DNA of 64,000 nucleotides from Corynebacterium sp. BD556 (GTDB taxonomy: Bacteria; Actinomycetota; Actinomycetes; Mycobacteriales; Mycobacteriaceae), in the NCBI RefSeq assembly GCF_038452275.1, contig NZ_CP141643.1, positions 868,001 to 932,000 on the forward strand. The letters are read 5' to 3'. The notes beneath the pieces were generated by a model. That model did no database searches. It was not told the origin of the DNA and saw nothing but the letters and a program-made list of their open reading frames with translations. Both the position numbers and the translations under genes were made by a program. This document shows positions 56,908-64,000 of the stretch, piece after piece; within the stretch, counting starts at the first letter, position 1, and each line of letters begins with the position of its first letter.

Positions 56908-57642
56908 GTGGACATACGCATCTACTCGTCGAAAGACGAAATTGCCGTGGCAGCCGCCGACCTCATCGCGCCTCACGCACGCCCTGGAGCTGTTCTTGGC
57001 TTGGCCACGGGTTCTACCCCCAACCCGACCTACACCGAACTAACCAACCGCTACCGCCGCGCAGAGTTAAGTTTCCGTGGTTGCTCCGCCTTTCTTCTCG
57101 ACGAATACCTGGGCCTGGCACCCACCCACGAGCAGTCCTACTATCAGACGATTCGCCGGGAGTTCACCTCACACATCGACATTGATGACCACTTGGTTTA
57201 CTCCCTGCCAGGCGACGCTAGCGACCCACAACACGCCGCTGCGCAGTATGAAGCGGCGATCCGTGAGGCGGGTGGGATCGACATCCAAATTTTGGGCATC
57301 GGTAGCAATGGCCACATCGCCTTTAATGAACCGACGGGTTCTTTGACATCACGCACGCGTGTCGTTCAGCTTACGGCGCAAACCATCCGGGATAACGCCC
57401 GCTTTTTCGACGATCCCGCCGACGTTCCCCGCTTCGCTTTGACGCAGGGCCTGGGCACCATCATGGAGGCGCGTCGCATCTTGCTCATCGCCACCGGCAC
57501 AGCAAAAGCCGAGGCCGTGCGCGATCTTATCGAAGGTCCGGTACGTGCCATGGTTCCCGCCTCTGTGCTGCAGATGCACAACGAGGTCACGGTGCTTGTC
57601 GACGAGCCCGCCGCCTCCCTGCTCCAGTCGTCGCATCTGTAG
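56908..57642 (+). CDS. nagB: Glucosamine-6-phosphate deaminase
   Basis: A 244-residue NagB that converts glucosamine 6-phosphate to fructose 6-phosphate and ammonia. The phosphate-binding LGLATGSTPNPTY is near residue 31, the catalytic FLLDEYLGL near residue 62, and GIGSNGHIAFNEP near residue 131. The GTG start has AGGAGCGAGGA upstream. nagA and an N-acetylglucosamine transporter are not adjacent. Its place near sugR fits amino-sugar control, which is inference. Confidence 0.95.
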   Translation: MDIRIYSSKDEIAVAAADLIAPHARPGAVLGLATGSTPNPTYTELTNRYRRAELSFRGCSAFLLDEYLGLAPTHEQSYYQTIRREFTSHIDIDDHLVYSLPGDASDPQHAAAQYEAAIREAGGIDIQILGIGSNGHIAFNEPTGSLTSRTRVVQLTAQTIRDNARFFDDPADVPRFALTQGLGTIMEARRILLIATGTAKAEAVRDLIEGPVRAMVPASVLQMHNEVTVLVDEPAASLLQSSHL

Positions 57643-57697
57643 CTCGATCGTAGCTACTTCGCAGCGAGACGGGGCTCTCACCCCCAACGCATTGTCT

Positions 57698-59275
57698 CTA
57701 GGCCCTGCCCACCACGAACTCGCGGTACTGCTCGGCCAGGACTTTAGGCAGGCGAACGTCGATAAGCGTGCCCTTTTCTTCGTAAGATTCGGAACGCACC
57801 GTGCCCTCCTCGTGCAAGGTGTTGATGACATCGCCGCGAGTGAAAGGCACCAACATAGTGACGTGGGCGTCGATGGTGTTGAGAAACATCTCAATTTTGC
57901 CTTCAAGCTCTAAAATGCCTTCGCCGGTCAAGGCGGAGACGAACACAACATCATGGCCTGAACGCTCAAGAACATGCCGCAGCTCCGCCAACACCAGCGC
58001 ATCGGCCTCATCGACCTTGTTGACCACAATAATCTCCGGCGGAATCTTTTCGCCGGTATCGCGGGTGACATCGGCGAGAACTTTGTTCACCGCCTCAATT
58101 TGCTTCAGGGGGAAAGGATCAGAGCCATCAACAACGTGCAGAAGCAAATCGGCGTTGGTGACCTCCTCAAGCGTGGACTTGAAAGCTTCAACGAGTTGAG
58201 TGGGCAGATGGCGCACAAAACCAACGGTGTCGGTCATGACGACGCTGCGGCCGTCGGCAAGCTTGGCGCGCCTGGTCGACGGATCCAGGGTGGCAAACAA
58301 AGCGTCCTCGACAAGCACACCCGCGTTCGTCATCGCGTTGATCAAGGAGGACTTCCCGGCGTTGGTGTAGCCGGCGATCGCGATCTTGGCCGTGGTTGAG
58401 CGCTGACGCTTGGCACGTTTGACCTCACGCGCGGTTTTCATGTCGCGTAGCTGGTGGCGCAGCTTAGCCATCTCCGCGCGCAGACGACGACGGTCCGCCT
58501 CAATGCGCGTCTCACCGGGGCCGCGCAGGCCCACACCACCATTAGAACCGGCACGGCCGCCAGCTTGGCGCGAGAGGTTTCCGCCCCAACCGCGGGTGCG
58601 TGTGAACAGGTATTCCATCTGCGCCAAAGAAACCTGCGCCTTGCCCTCATTGCTCTTGGCGTGCTGGGCGAAAATGTCCAGAATGAGCATGGTGCGGTCG
58701 ATGACTTTTTTGCCCAGCGCCTTCTCCAACGCAACTAATTGGCCGGGCGAGAGCTCGCCGTCAAAAACGACCGTGTCCGCGCCGGTGGCTTCCACGATTT
58801 CCTTGAGCTCTTTCACCTTGCCTGTACCTATGTATGTGCCCGGATCCGGCTTATCGCGCTTTTGATAAAGCAGGTCCACCACCTCCGCGCCGGCTGTTTC
58901 CGCCAGTGCCGCAAGCTCAGCCATCGTGGCCTCCACCTCAGCAGTGGTTCCTTCCGTCCACACGCCGACGAGGATCACCTGTTCAAGGCGGAGCTTTCGG
59001 TACTCAACGTCGTAGCGTTCTTCGGTGTCTTGCGCGTGGAGCTCTTTGTCCCGCGCCACCCGGCGAAACGCGTTGCGCTCCTCCAAGTCGAGAGCACCAA
59101 CGGTCGGTTCGCCTTTGTCCTCGCCGCGGCCTTTCTGCGGGGCGTTGTGGCGGAAAGCCTGCCGCAACAACTCGTCGTGCGGGTCATGAGTATCGGAGGC
59201 TGCGGGGCCGGTGTGCTCGTCCCAGCTCGCCGAAAAGTCGCGGGACGAGGGAAGATCTGCAAAGAATTTGTTCAT
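57698..59275 (-). CDS. hflX: GTPase HflX
   Basis: A 525-residue ribosome-associated GTPase. The N-terminal nucleotide-binding domain includes VLEKALGKKVIDRTMLILDIFAQ-type sequence near residues 185-210, then the Gly-rich GPGETRIEADRR. The G domain has G1 GYTNAGKSSLINAM, G3 DTVGFVRHLP and G4 NKVD. HflX splits stalled 70S ribosomes in stress. The ATG has AAGG 6 nt upstream. In actinobacteria it lies near dapF and miaA as here. Confidence 0.96.
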   Translation of the reverse strand: MNKFFADLPSSRDFSASWDEHTGPAASDTHDPHDELLRQAFRHNAPQKGRGEDKGEPTVGALDLEERNAFRRVARDKELHAQDTEERYDVEYRKLRLEQVILVGVWTEGTTAEVEATMAELAALAETAGAEVVDLLYQKRDKPDPGTYIGTGKVKELKEIVEATGADTVVFDGELSPGQLVALEKALGKKVIDRTMLILDIFAQHAKSNEGKAQVSLAQMEYLFTRTRGWGGNLSRQAGGRAGSNGGVGLRGPGETRIEADRRRLRAEMAKLRHQLRDMKTAREVKRAKRQRSTTAKIAIAGYTNAGKSSLINAMTNAGVLVEDALFATLDPSTRRAKLADGRSVVMTDTVGFVRHLPTQLVEAFKSTLEEVTNADLLLHVVDGSDPFPLKQIEAVNKVLADVTRDTGEKIPPEIIVVNKVDEADALVLAELRHVLERSGHDVVFVSALTGEGILELEGKIEMFLNTIDAHVTMLVPFTRGDVINTLHEEGTVRSESYEEKGTLIDVRLPKVLAEQYREFVVGRA

Positions 59276-59518
59276 TGAATCCTTAGTCTACGAAAAAACT
59301 ATTCACCCGGGTGTATTAGCGTCACCCTTGATGAGCCCGACGTTTGGGCGGGCCCGAAAAAGCTTTCTTCACGCCCGCCGACTTATTTGCGCTTGACGCC
59401 GCATAATGACACGGAGCTCAGTTCATTGAACAACACCTGCGTTGCCTGCAGTATTCCGGGGTCAGCGAAGCAGTTGGGCTGTTATGAGCACCGTTGTTTG
59501 GGCGTTAGAATGCGTGCC

Positions 59519-60268
59519 ATGAGTCAAACAGTGACGAAGGACCTCGCCAGCATCGGTCTCGGCTTCGAGAAATGGCAAGACGCCGTTGAAGCGGCCATAT
59601 CCACCGACCGCCTCGGCGTGGTCGGTGAAGTGCGCGGCGGGCAGTTAATCCAGTACGCCGACCCTTCCGGCGCGCAGCTTAATATCCTGGCTGTGGAACC
59701 TTTCGCCACATTCGCAGGGTTCGACGCCATGACCCGAACTTACGCCCACGTCAGCATGCTTAACGACGTGGTTGCCCTCGCCGAAATCGTCGACCCGCAC
59801 GGCAACATCATCTCCTCAGTCACCCTCAACTTGGCGCAGGGTCCGTTGCTTGTCGACGAACCCACCTTAGCCTGGCAAGAACTCGCCGTCGCCGCCCTGG
59901 CCATTGATGTGCGTCGTTTTGGCAGCGTCGAGGAGTTCCACGCGAACTCGGATTCCATCCTGGGAGAGGTCCGCTCCCCCGGCGCCGAAGCTGTCAACGC
60001 AAGTGCAGCAACCTCCCCGGACGCGCGCGCCGAGTTCTCCGCCCGTGTCTTGGAAGCTGAGTACCGCACCAGCGAGTTAACCGGTGAGCGCTTCATCCAC
60101 GCCTCCGTCGACGGCGCTTTCCCCTTCGTGGTATGCCTGCCCGATGGTGAGCTGCCGCAAAGAAACTCCGTGATCGAAGGTCAGGCGGTCCTTGCCGGCT
60201 CGATCCCGACCCCGACCGGGGGCGGTTGTGGCGGCTGCGGCGGTTCCTGCGGTTGCGGCGGACACTAA
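59519..60268 (+). CDS. Conserved hypothetical protein with Cys/Gly metal-binding-like tail
   Basis: A 249-residue soluble protein, not recognised as any named family. Residues 1-225 form an alpha/beta domain. The last 16 residues are Gly with four Cys and a terminal His (GGGCGGCGGSCGCGGH), a likely metal-binding tail. TAGAAT lies exactly 7 nt before the ATG, so a leaderless start is clear and the upstream in-frame extension is rejected. The next gene begins 20 nt downstream, so the two probably form one transcript. Confidence 0.8.
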   Translation: MSQTVTKDLASIGLGFEKWQDAVEAAISTDRLGVVGEVRGGQLIQYADPSGAQLNILAVEPFATFAGFDAMTRTYAHVSMLNDVVALAEIVDPHGNIISSVTLNLAQGPLLVDEPTLAWQELAVAALAIDVRRFGSVEEFHANSDSILGEVRSPGAEAVNASAATSPDARAEFSARVLEAEYRTSELTGERFIHASVDGAFPFVVCLPDGELPQRNSVIEGQAVLAGSIPTPTGGGCGGCGGSCGCGGH

Positions 60269-60287
60269 CGCCGCGGGGTTGATCACG

Positions 60288-60803
60288 GTGACAGGCCCAA
60301 ACCGCAATACTCGTGAGGTGTTGCTCGTAGTTCTCGCGGCGGGCATATTCACCGCCTCAGTAACACTTTTGCGCATGCCCGGCTTCTTCATCGGCGCGAT
60401 ATGTGCGGCCATCTTATTTAGCGTTGCCGCGCGCAATAAAACGGCCCCCGACGACTCTTTCGTCGCCGCCTTGCGCTTGGCCTGTGACGATATCCGCGAC
60501 ATCACCGGAGCCTACGACACAATGCGCTTCGGGCTGACCGACGAAGCAATCGCCGACCGCACCTTGCGCTACCCCGAACTTGTCAACGAACACTCCCTCA
60601 TCCCGGCGATCGAGGAATTCCAACTCCGGGTTGTTTCCGCGCAACGCTTCATCAGCCGCATCGACGCACAGTTGGAAAACGGCGAGCTGGACTATGAACA
60701 AGTACGCCGCCTGGCGGCCATCGCGGACCAGCGCGCCACCGAACTTCAAGTTTCCTGGGACGATGCCCGCCGGGCCGCCAGGCAGCTTCGCGGCGGAAAT
60801 TAG
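60288..60803 (+). CDS. Conserved hypothetical membrane protein
   Basis: A 171-residue protein with two adjacent membrane segments near residues 10-47 ([19 protein letters not shown] and [17 protein letters not shown]), then a soluble helical domain rich in Arg and Glu. No family is recognised with confidence. The GTG at 60288 is given. A TTG at 60279 is possible. Its end overlaps the convergent dapF stop by 4 nt. It follows the Cys-tail protein, so the two may work together. That is inference. Confidence 0.75.
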   Translation: MTGPNRNTREVLLVVLAAGIFTASVTLLRMPGFFIGAICAAILFSVAARNKTAPDDSFVAALRLACDDIRDITGAYDTMRFGLTDEAIADRTLRYPELVNEHSLIPAIEEFQLRVVSAQRFISRIDAQLENGELDYEQVRRLAAIADQRATELQVSWDDARRAARQLRGGN

Positions 60804-61645
60804 CCACGCCCTAACGCAGACAAATCCACCTCACCGCGGGCAATGATTTTCGACGGGCCCGTCATCACGGCCTGGCCGGCATTGATGTCTACGCGCACAG
60901 CCCCACCCGGGACGTGAACTTTCACGGTGCCGTTTTCAATTCCGGCGTCGGCAAACGCGGCACGCGCCGCAGCCACGGTCCCCGTGCCGCACGAGCGCGT
61001 CTCTCCCACGCCCCGCTCCCACACACGCATGTGAACATCACCGTCCACAAGCTCCGTTACAACCTCCACGTTCACGCCGGCAGGAAAGAACTCCCGATCA
61101 AAGTCGGGAGCACTAAACTCAAGCTTTGCGAGCTTTTCAGCGCTCAACCCGGGAATGACCGCAGCTAGGTGCGGGTTGCCCACATCCACACCAAGACCGG
61201 CGAATTCGAACTCGCCCATTCGGGCGGTGGACAAACCGGTAACCTCCACCGGGCCCATATCGACGCGCACCACAGCATCGGTCGTGGAGTGCTCCAACAC
61301 CGAAATCTGTTTCACGCCTGCCCGGGTATCCACCTCGAACTCGTCCGAGTCAACTAATCCCTGCGCACGCAGCACATGGGCAAATACACGCACCCCATTG
61401 CCGCACATTTCGGCAATAGAGCCGTCGGCATTGCGGTAGTCCATAAACCAACGCCCGCCGCGAAGCACGGGCCGCAAAAGGCCGTCGCCGCCGATACCGG
61501 CGTGACGGTCGCACAACGCTGCTACCGTCGCCGCGTCGAGATCCAGCGAGTCGGTGGGATCCGGCAGGATGACAAAATCGTTTTCGGTGCCGTGGCCCTT
61601 GAAAAAAGTATGCGAAGTGTCAGTGTCAGTGTCAGTGTCAGTCAC
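60800..61645 (-). CDS. dapF: Diaminopimelate epimerase
   Basis: A 281-residue PLP-independent epimerase converting LL- to meso-diaminopimelate for lysine and peptidoglycan. The catalytic Cys pair is Cys81 in MCGNGVRV and Cys219 in [10 protein letters not shown]. The N-terminus before [11 protein letters not shown] is an unusual Thr-Asp repeat encoded by a hexanucleotide tandem repeat. The GTG start overlaps the miaA stop (GTGA). Confidence 0.96.
   Translation of the reverse strand: MTDTDTDTDTSHTFFKGHGTENDFVILPDPTDSLDLDAATVAALCDRHAGIGGDGLLRPVLRGGRWFMDYRNADGSIAEMCGNGVRVFAHVLRAQGLVDSDEFEVDTRAGVKQISVLEHSTTDAVVRVDMGPVEVTGLSTARMGEFEFAGLGVDVGNPHLAAVIPGLSAEKLAKLEFSAPDFDREFFPAGVNVEVVTELVDGDVHMRVWERGVGETRSCGTGTVAAARAAFADAGIENGTVKVHVPGGAVRVDINAGQAVMTGPSKIIARGEVDLSALGRG
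61616..61642. repeat. Hexanucleotide tandem repeat in the dapF start region
   Basis: AGTGTC is repeated four times and followed by the partial AGT. Read on the minus strand it encodes the Thr-Asp repeat right after the dapF GTG. Changes in copy number keep the reading frame. Confidence 0.85.
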
Positions 61646-62541
61646 GCAAGCGAGTCTAGCGCGGCCGCTACAACATCTCCGGCTGCCGCATCCAGCCAGC
61701 GGATGCGCTTGTCGCGGTTAAACCAGGCGCGCTGACGGCGCACGTAACGGCGCGTGCCCACTATCGTTTGCTCCACCGCCTCCTCGCGGGTCAACACCCC
61801 ACGAAACATCCGCAGGACCTGCGCGTAACCAATCGCTCGGCCAGCCGTCGAATCCTCGACCAACCCCTGCGCTACCAGGTTTTCGACTTCGCCGATAAGT
61901 CCTGCATCAAACATCATCTGGGCGCGCAAAGCGATACGCGGATTGAGCCACTCGGGCTGAGTTTTCAGTCCCACAATTCGTGTTCCCCAGCGCAAAGGAG
62001 CATCCTTCGGCGGCTGCGAAGCTTTAAACGGTTCGCCCGTTAGCTCAATGACCTCCAAGGCACGCACCGTGCGGCGCGGGTCCTTATCCTCAATGATGTC
62101 CGCCGCTTCCGCATCGACTGTGGCTAGGTAGGCGTGAAGCTCATCTACCCCCACCTCATCCAATTTCGCCTGCCACTTCGCGCGAGTTGCGGGGTCGGTG
62201 GGCGGAAAGCTCCAGGCGTCGATGAGCGATTGGACGTAAAGCATTGATCCGCCCACCAAGATCGGCACCTTGCCCCGCGCCGCGATCTCCTCAACTGTCT
62301 CAACGGCACGCGCCTGGTATTCAGCGACTGACGCCGTCTTCGTCACCGGCCAAATGTCCAACAGGTGATGCGGTATTCCTTCGCGCTGCTCCGGGGCAAG
62401 CTTCGCGGTGCCAATATCCATCCCCCGGTAAAGCTGCATCGAGTCAACATTGACCACCTCCCCGCCCAGCTGATGAGCAAGCGCAATACCCAGCGCTGAC
62501 TTTCCTGACGCTGTCGGCCCTACCACTGCAACCGGATTCAT
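61642..62541 (-). CDS. miaA: tRNA dimethylallyltransferase MiaA
   Basis: A 299-residue enzyme that prenylates A37 of tRNAs reading U-starting codons, using DMAPP. Walker A is [11 protein letters not shown] (residues 8-18). [17 protein letters not shown] and [11 protein letters not shown] follow. The C-terminal [22 protein letters not shown] binds the tRNA. The ATG at 62541 comes 1 nt after the stop of the upstream gene (TGAAATG), so it is coupled to it. The longer form starting at 62574 is rejected. DMAPP comes from the MEP pathway (dxs). Confidence 0.96.
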   Translation of the reverse strand: MNPVAVVGPTASGKSALGIALAHQLGGEVVNVDSMQLYRGMDIGTAKLAPEQREGIPHHLLDIWPVTKTASVAEYQARAVETVEEIAARGKVPILVGGSMLYVQSLIDAWSFPPTDPATRAKWQAKLDEVGVDELHAYLATVDAEAADIIEDKDPRRTVRALEVIELTGEPFKASQPPKDAPLRWGTRIVGLKTQPEWLNPRIALRAQMMFDAGLIGEVENLVAQGLVEDSTAGRAIGYAQVLRMFRGVLTREEAVEQTIVGTRRYVRRQRAWFNRDKRIRWLDAAAGDVVAAALDSLA

Positions 62542-62542
62542 T

Positions 62543-63124
62543 TCACACCTCCCACGCCGCCACATAGGCGCCAACGCCCAAGGAATTGTCCACGGCGAGC
62601 ACCTCGGCTTTGCTCGGGTTGAGCCGGGCTAGTTCAGCCCACAGCTCCGGCTCAACCACCCCGGCAGCAGCCAGCGACTGCGGGTTGTGCAGATCACCGC
62701 CAGCAAGGAAACTTTGGATGTCGCGGTGGGCAGCGAAAGCCTCATCGATGAAAGCGAGAGGGGCGCGAGGGGAAAGCCCTGCCGGCCCGTCTGCCACCAC
62801 CACAGTAAGCGCATCCGGGTTAAGAGAGCCGATGTGGGCGCGGGAATCTAACACGTGCACCGCCCCGAGGACATAGCGAGCAACCAGTTCCGGCAAGTAA
62901 CTTCCTCCGCCGACACGAACCTGAGGCGCGCCCCACGCAGCGAAACTTCCTTCATGCGACGTCAACCAGCGCGGATCCCGACTGCCGACGATCTCCACGA
63001 CCTGCCAGCCCTGTGCGGCGCTTCGCACCGCTTGACGCAGCTTCTCCGCCGGCCCGTGGGCTGGCGCCAACTCGGCGACGAGGGCGGGAGCCCCGGGCAT
63101 GATCACAACACTGCGGGCAGTCAC
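62543..63124 (-). CDS. Conserved hypothetical protein, possibly LigB-type class III extradiol dioxygenase-like
   Basis: A 193-residue protein upstream of miaA. Mycobacteria have a similar-sized Ala-rich gene (Rv2728c) in the same place, which has been annotated as LigB-like. No metal-ligand pattern is obvious here, so the fold is tentative. The segment VVVADGPAGLSPRAPLAF is a candidate conserved core. The GTG at 63124 has TAGGGT 7 nt upstream, suggesting a leaderless transcript. The longer form to 63145 lacks support. Confidence 0.75.
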   Translation of the reverse strand: MTARSVVIMPGAPALVAELAPAHGPAEKLRQAVRSAAQGWQVVEIVGSRDPRWLTSHEGSFAAWGAPQVRVGGGSYLPELVARYVLGAVHVLDSRAHIGSLNPDALTVVVADGPAGLSPRAPLAFIDEAFAAHRDIQSFLAGGDLHNPQSLAAAGVVEPELWAELARLNPSKAEVLAVDNSLGVGAYVAAWEV

Positions 63125-63296
63125 GCCTTCTACCCTATCGCGCACACCGCCGCTCTAAACCCTGGGCAACGGGTGAAACAAACTCGCTGACAGCCTTCAT
63201 GCAGGGGCGGTAACATATACGCCCATGCGGGCACAGCGTACGTGCCCCGGAATACGGCAGCCGTGACGCGCGGCACCGAGTTGAAAGGAACGAGAC

Positions 63297-64000
63297 ATGC
63301 CCCAGCCTCCCCTTCCCGGACCGAACCAGGGCCAGCACCCGAAGCCTTCACCGGCCGCCATGGCAAAACGTGCTCCGACTCCACTCAAAGCTGCCCCCAG
63401 CTCCGCCGATGAGCAGCACACCACACCTTCTCCCGTCCCTTTCTCCGCCCCCGCACCGCACACCGTGACCGTAACTCCCACCGACCCCTCCAAATTTGGC
63501 CGGGTGGCCGACGATGGCACAGTCTTTGTCACCCGTGGCGGTAGCGAAAGAGAAATAGGCTCCTGGCAAGCGGGCACCCCCGCCGAGGGCCTCGCTCATT
63601 ACGGCCAGCGCTTCGACGATTTAAACACCGAGGCGGCACTGTTGGAAAGCCGCCTAAGCGCGCACCCCGAGGATGCAGCTCAGTTGCGCGCACAAGCAGA
63701 AGCTTTGAAGGCCTCTTTGGATTCGCAGGCCGCCATCGGTGATTTCGATGCTCTTGAGGCCCGCCTCGACTCGATCATCTCCACGGCGGATGTAGCAGGT
63801 GAAAAGGCCAAGGAAGCCAAGGCGGCGCGGCGCGCCAAGGCAATCGCACGCAAGGAAGAACTCGCCGCTGAGGCAGAGGAGTTGGCCGAGAACTCGACGG
63901 ACTGGAAGAAAGCCGGCGATCGAATCCGCGCGATTCTCGAGGAGTGGCGCACTATCCGCGGCATCGACCGCTCTACCGATGATGCGCTGTGGAAGCGCTA
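63297..64000 (+). CDS. DUF349 domain protein (3' end outside window)
   Basis: The first 234 codons of a plus-strand gene that runs off the window. The N-terminal 75 residues are Pro/Ala-rich and disordered. A linker is followed by a helical repeat region with ARKEELAAEAEELAENSTDWKKAGDRI and EWRTIRGIDRSTDDALWKR, characteristic of DUF349 repeats. The ATG has AAAGGA 8 nt upstream. Function is unknown. Divergent from the LigB-like gene. Confidence 0.9.
   Translation, partial: MPQPPLPGPNQGQHPKPSPAAMAKRAPTPLKAAPSSADEQHTTPSPVPFSAPAPHTVTVTPTDPSKFGRVADDGTVFVTRGGSEREIGSWQAGTPAEGLAHYGQRFDDLNTEAALLESRLSAHPEDAAQLRAQAEALKASLDSQAAIGDFDALEARLDSIISTADVAGEKAKEAKAARRAKAIARKEELAAEAEELAENSTDWKKAGDRIRAILEEWRTIRGIDRSTDDALWKR

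Noticed and set aside
1..64000. CRISPR array, insertion sequence or prophage
   Set aside because: No regularly spaced direct repeats of 24-40 bp, no transposase or integrase motif, and no phage structural genes were found in any part of the window.

Overview
The window is a high-G+C chromosome segment from a Corynebacterium (Corynebacteriales). The evidence is gene content and order: apt-dciAE-secF-secD, ruvBAC, yebC-tesB-pimA-patA-pgsA, thrS, a tRNA block, hemQ, dxs, dut, suhB/ppgK/sigA, sigB-dtxR, oxyR, hrpA, nrdR/divS/lexA/sugR, hflX, dapF-miaA. DtxR carries its metal ligands at the same residue numbers as C. diphtheriae DtxR. Many starts look leaderless, with a TANNNT hexamer about 7 nt before the start codon. 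No insertion sequence, prophage or CRISPR array is visible. This is core genome, so the points of interest are missing genes, promoter and operator architecture, tRNA oddities and gene overlaps.

Layout. 1-5186 (minus): purine salvage (apt, partial), a peptide-binding lipoprotein and SecF/SecD. 5380-9594 (minus): RuvB-RuvA-RuvC, YebC, acyl-CoA thioesterase. 9643-15405 (minus): a LemA-like membrane protein, PimA, PatA, PgsA, HIT protein and ThrS, that is, the phosphatidylinositol mannoside pathway next to threonyl-tRNA synthetase. 15515-18137 (minus): a Dyp peroxidase, PCuAC and CopC metal/redox cluster. 18464-19405: tRNA-Val(CAC) on minus, then Gly-Val-Gly-Cys-Val-Gly on plus. 19470-26483: pyrimidine reductase, arabinofuranosyltransferase, MsrB, HemQ, DUF3000, RNase D and Dxs. 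26621-33986: RNA methyltransferase, DUF3710, Dut, DUF3093, DUF4193, SuhB, PpgK and SigA. 34030-40624: helicase, DUF3039, DUF3099, methyltransferase, Dtd, SigB and DtxR. 40625-41230 holds no convincing gene where galE sits in relatives. 41231-52688: DUF4192, PAC2, DUF3516 helicase, DadA-like oxidoreductase, OxyR and HrpA. 52704-57642: NrdR, DivS-like protein, LexA, SugR, uracil permease and NagB. 57698-64000: HflX, two uncharacterised proteins, DapF, MiaA, a LigB-like protein and a partial DUF349 protein.

Functional themes are envelope biogenesis (PIMs, arabinan, protein export), DNA repair and SOS (RuvABC, LexA, DivS), redox and metal homeostasis (DtxR, OxyR, HemQ, Dyp, PCuAC, MsrB), sigma factors, translation quality control (Dtd, MiaA, ThrS) and sugar/amino-sugar control (SugR, NagB, PpgK). 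Three genes usual at these loci are absent here: yajC before secD, galE after dtxR, and the PTS genes beside sugR.
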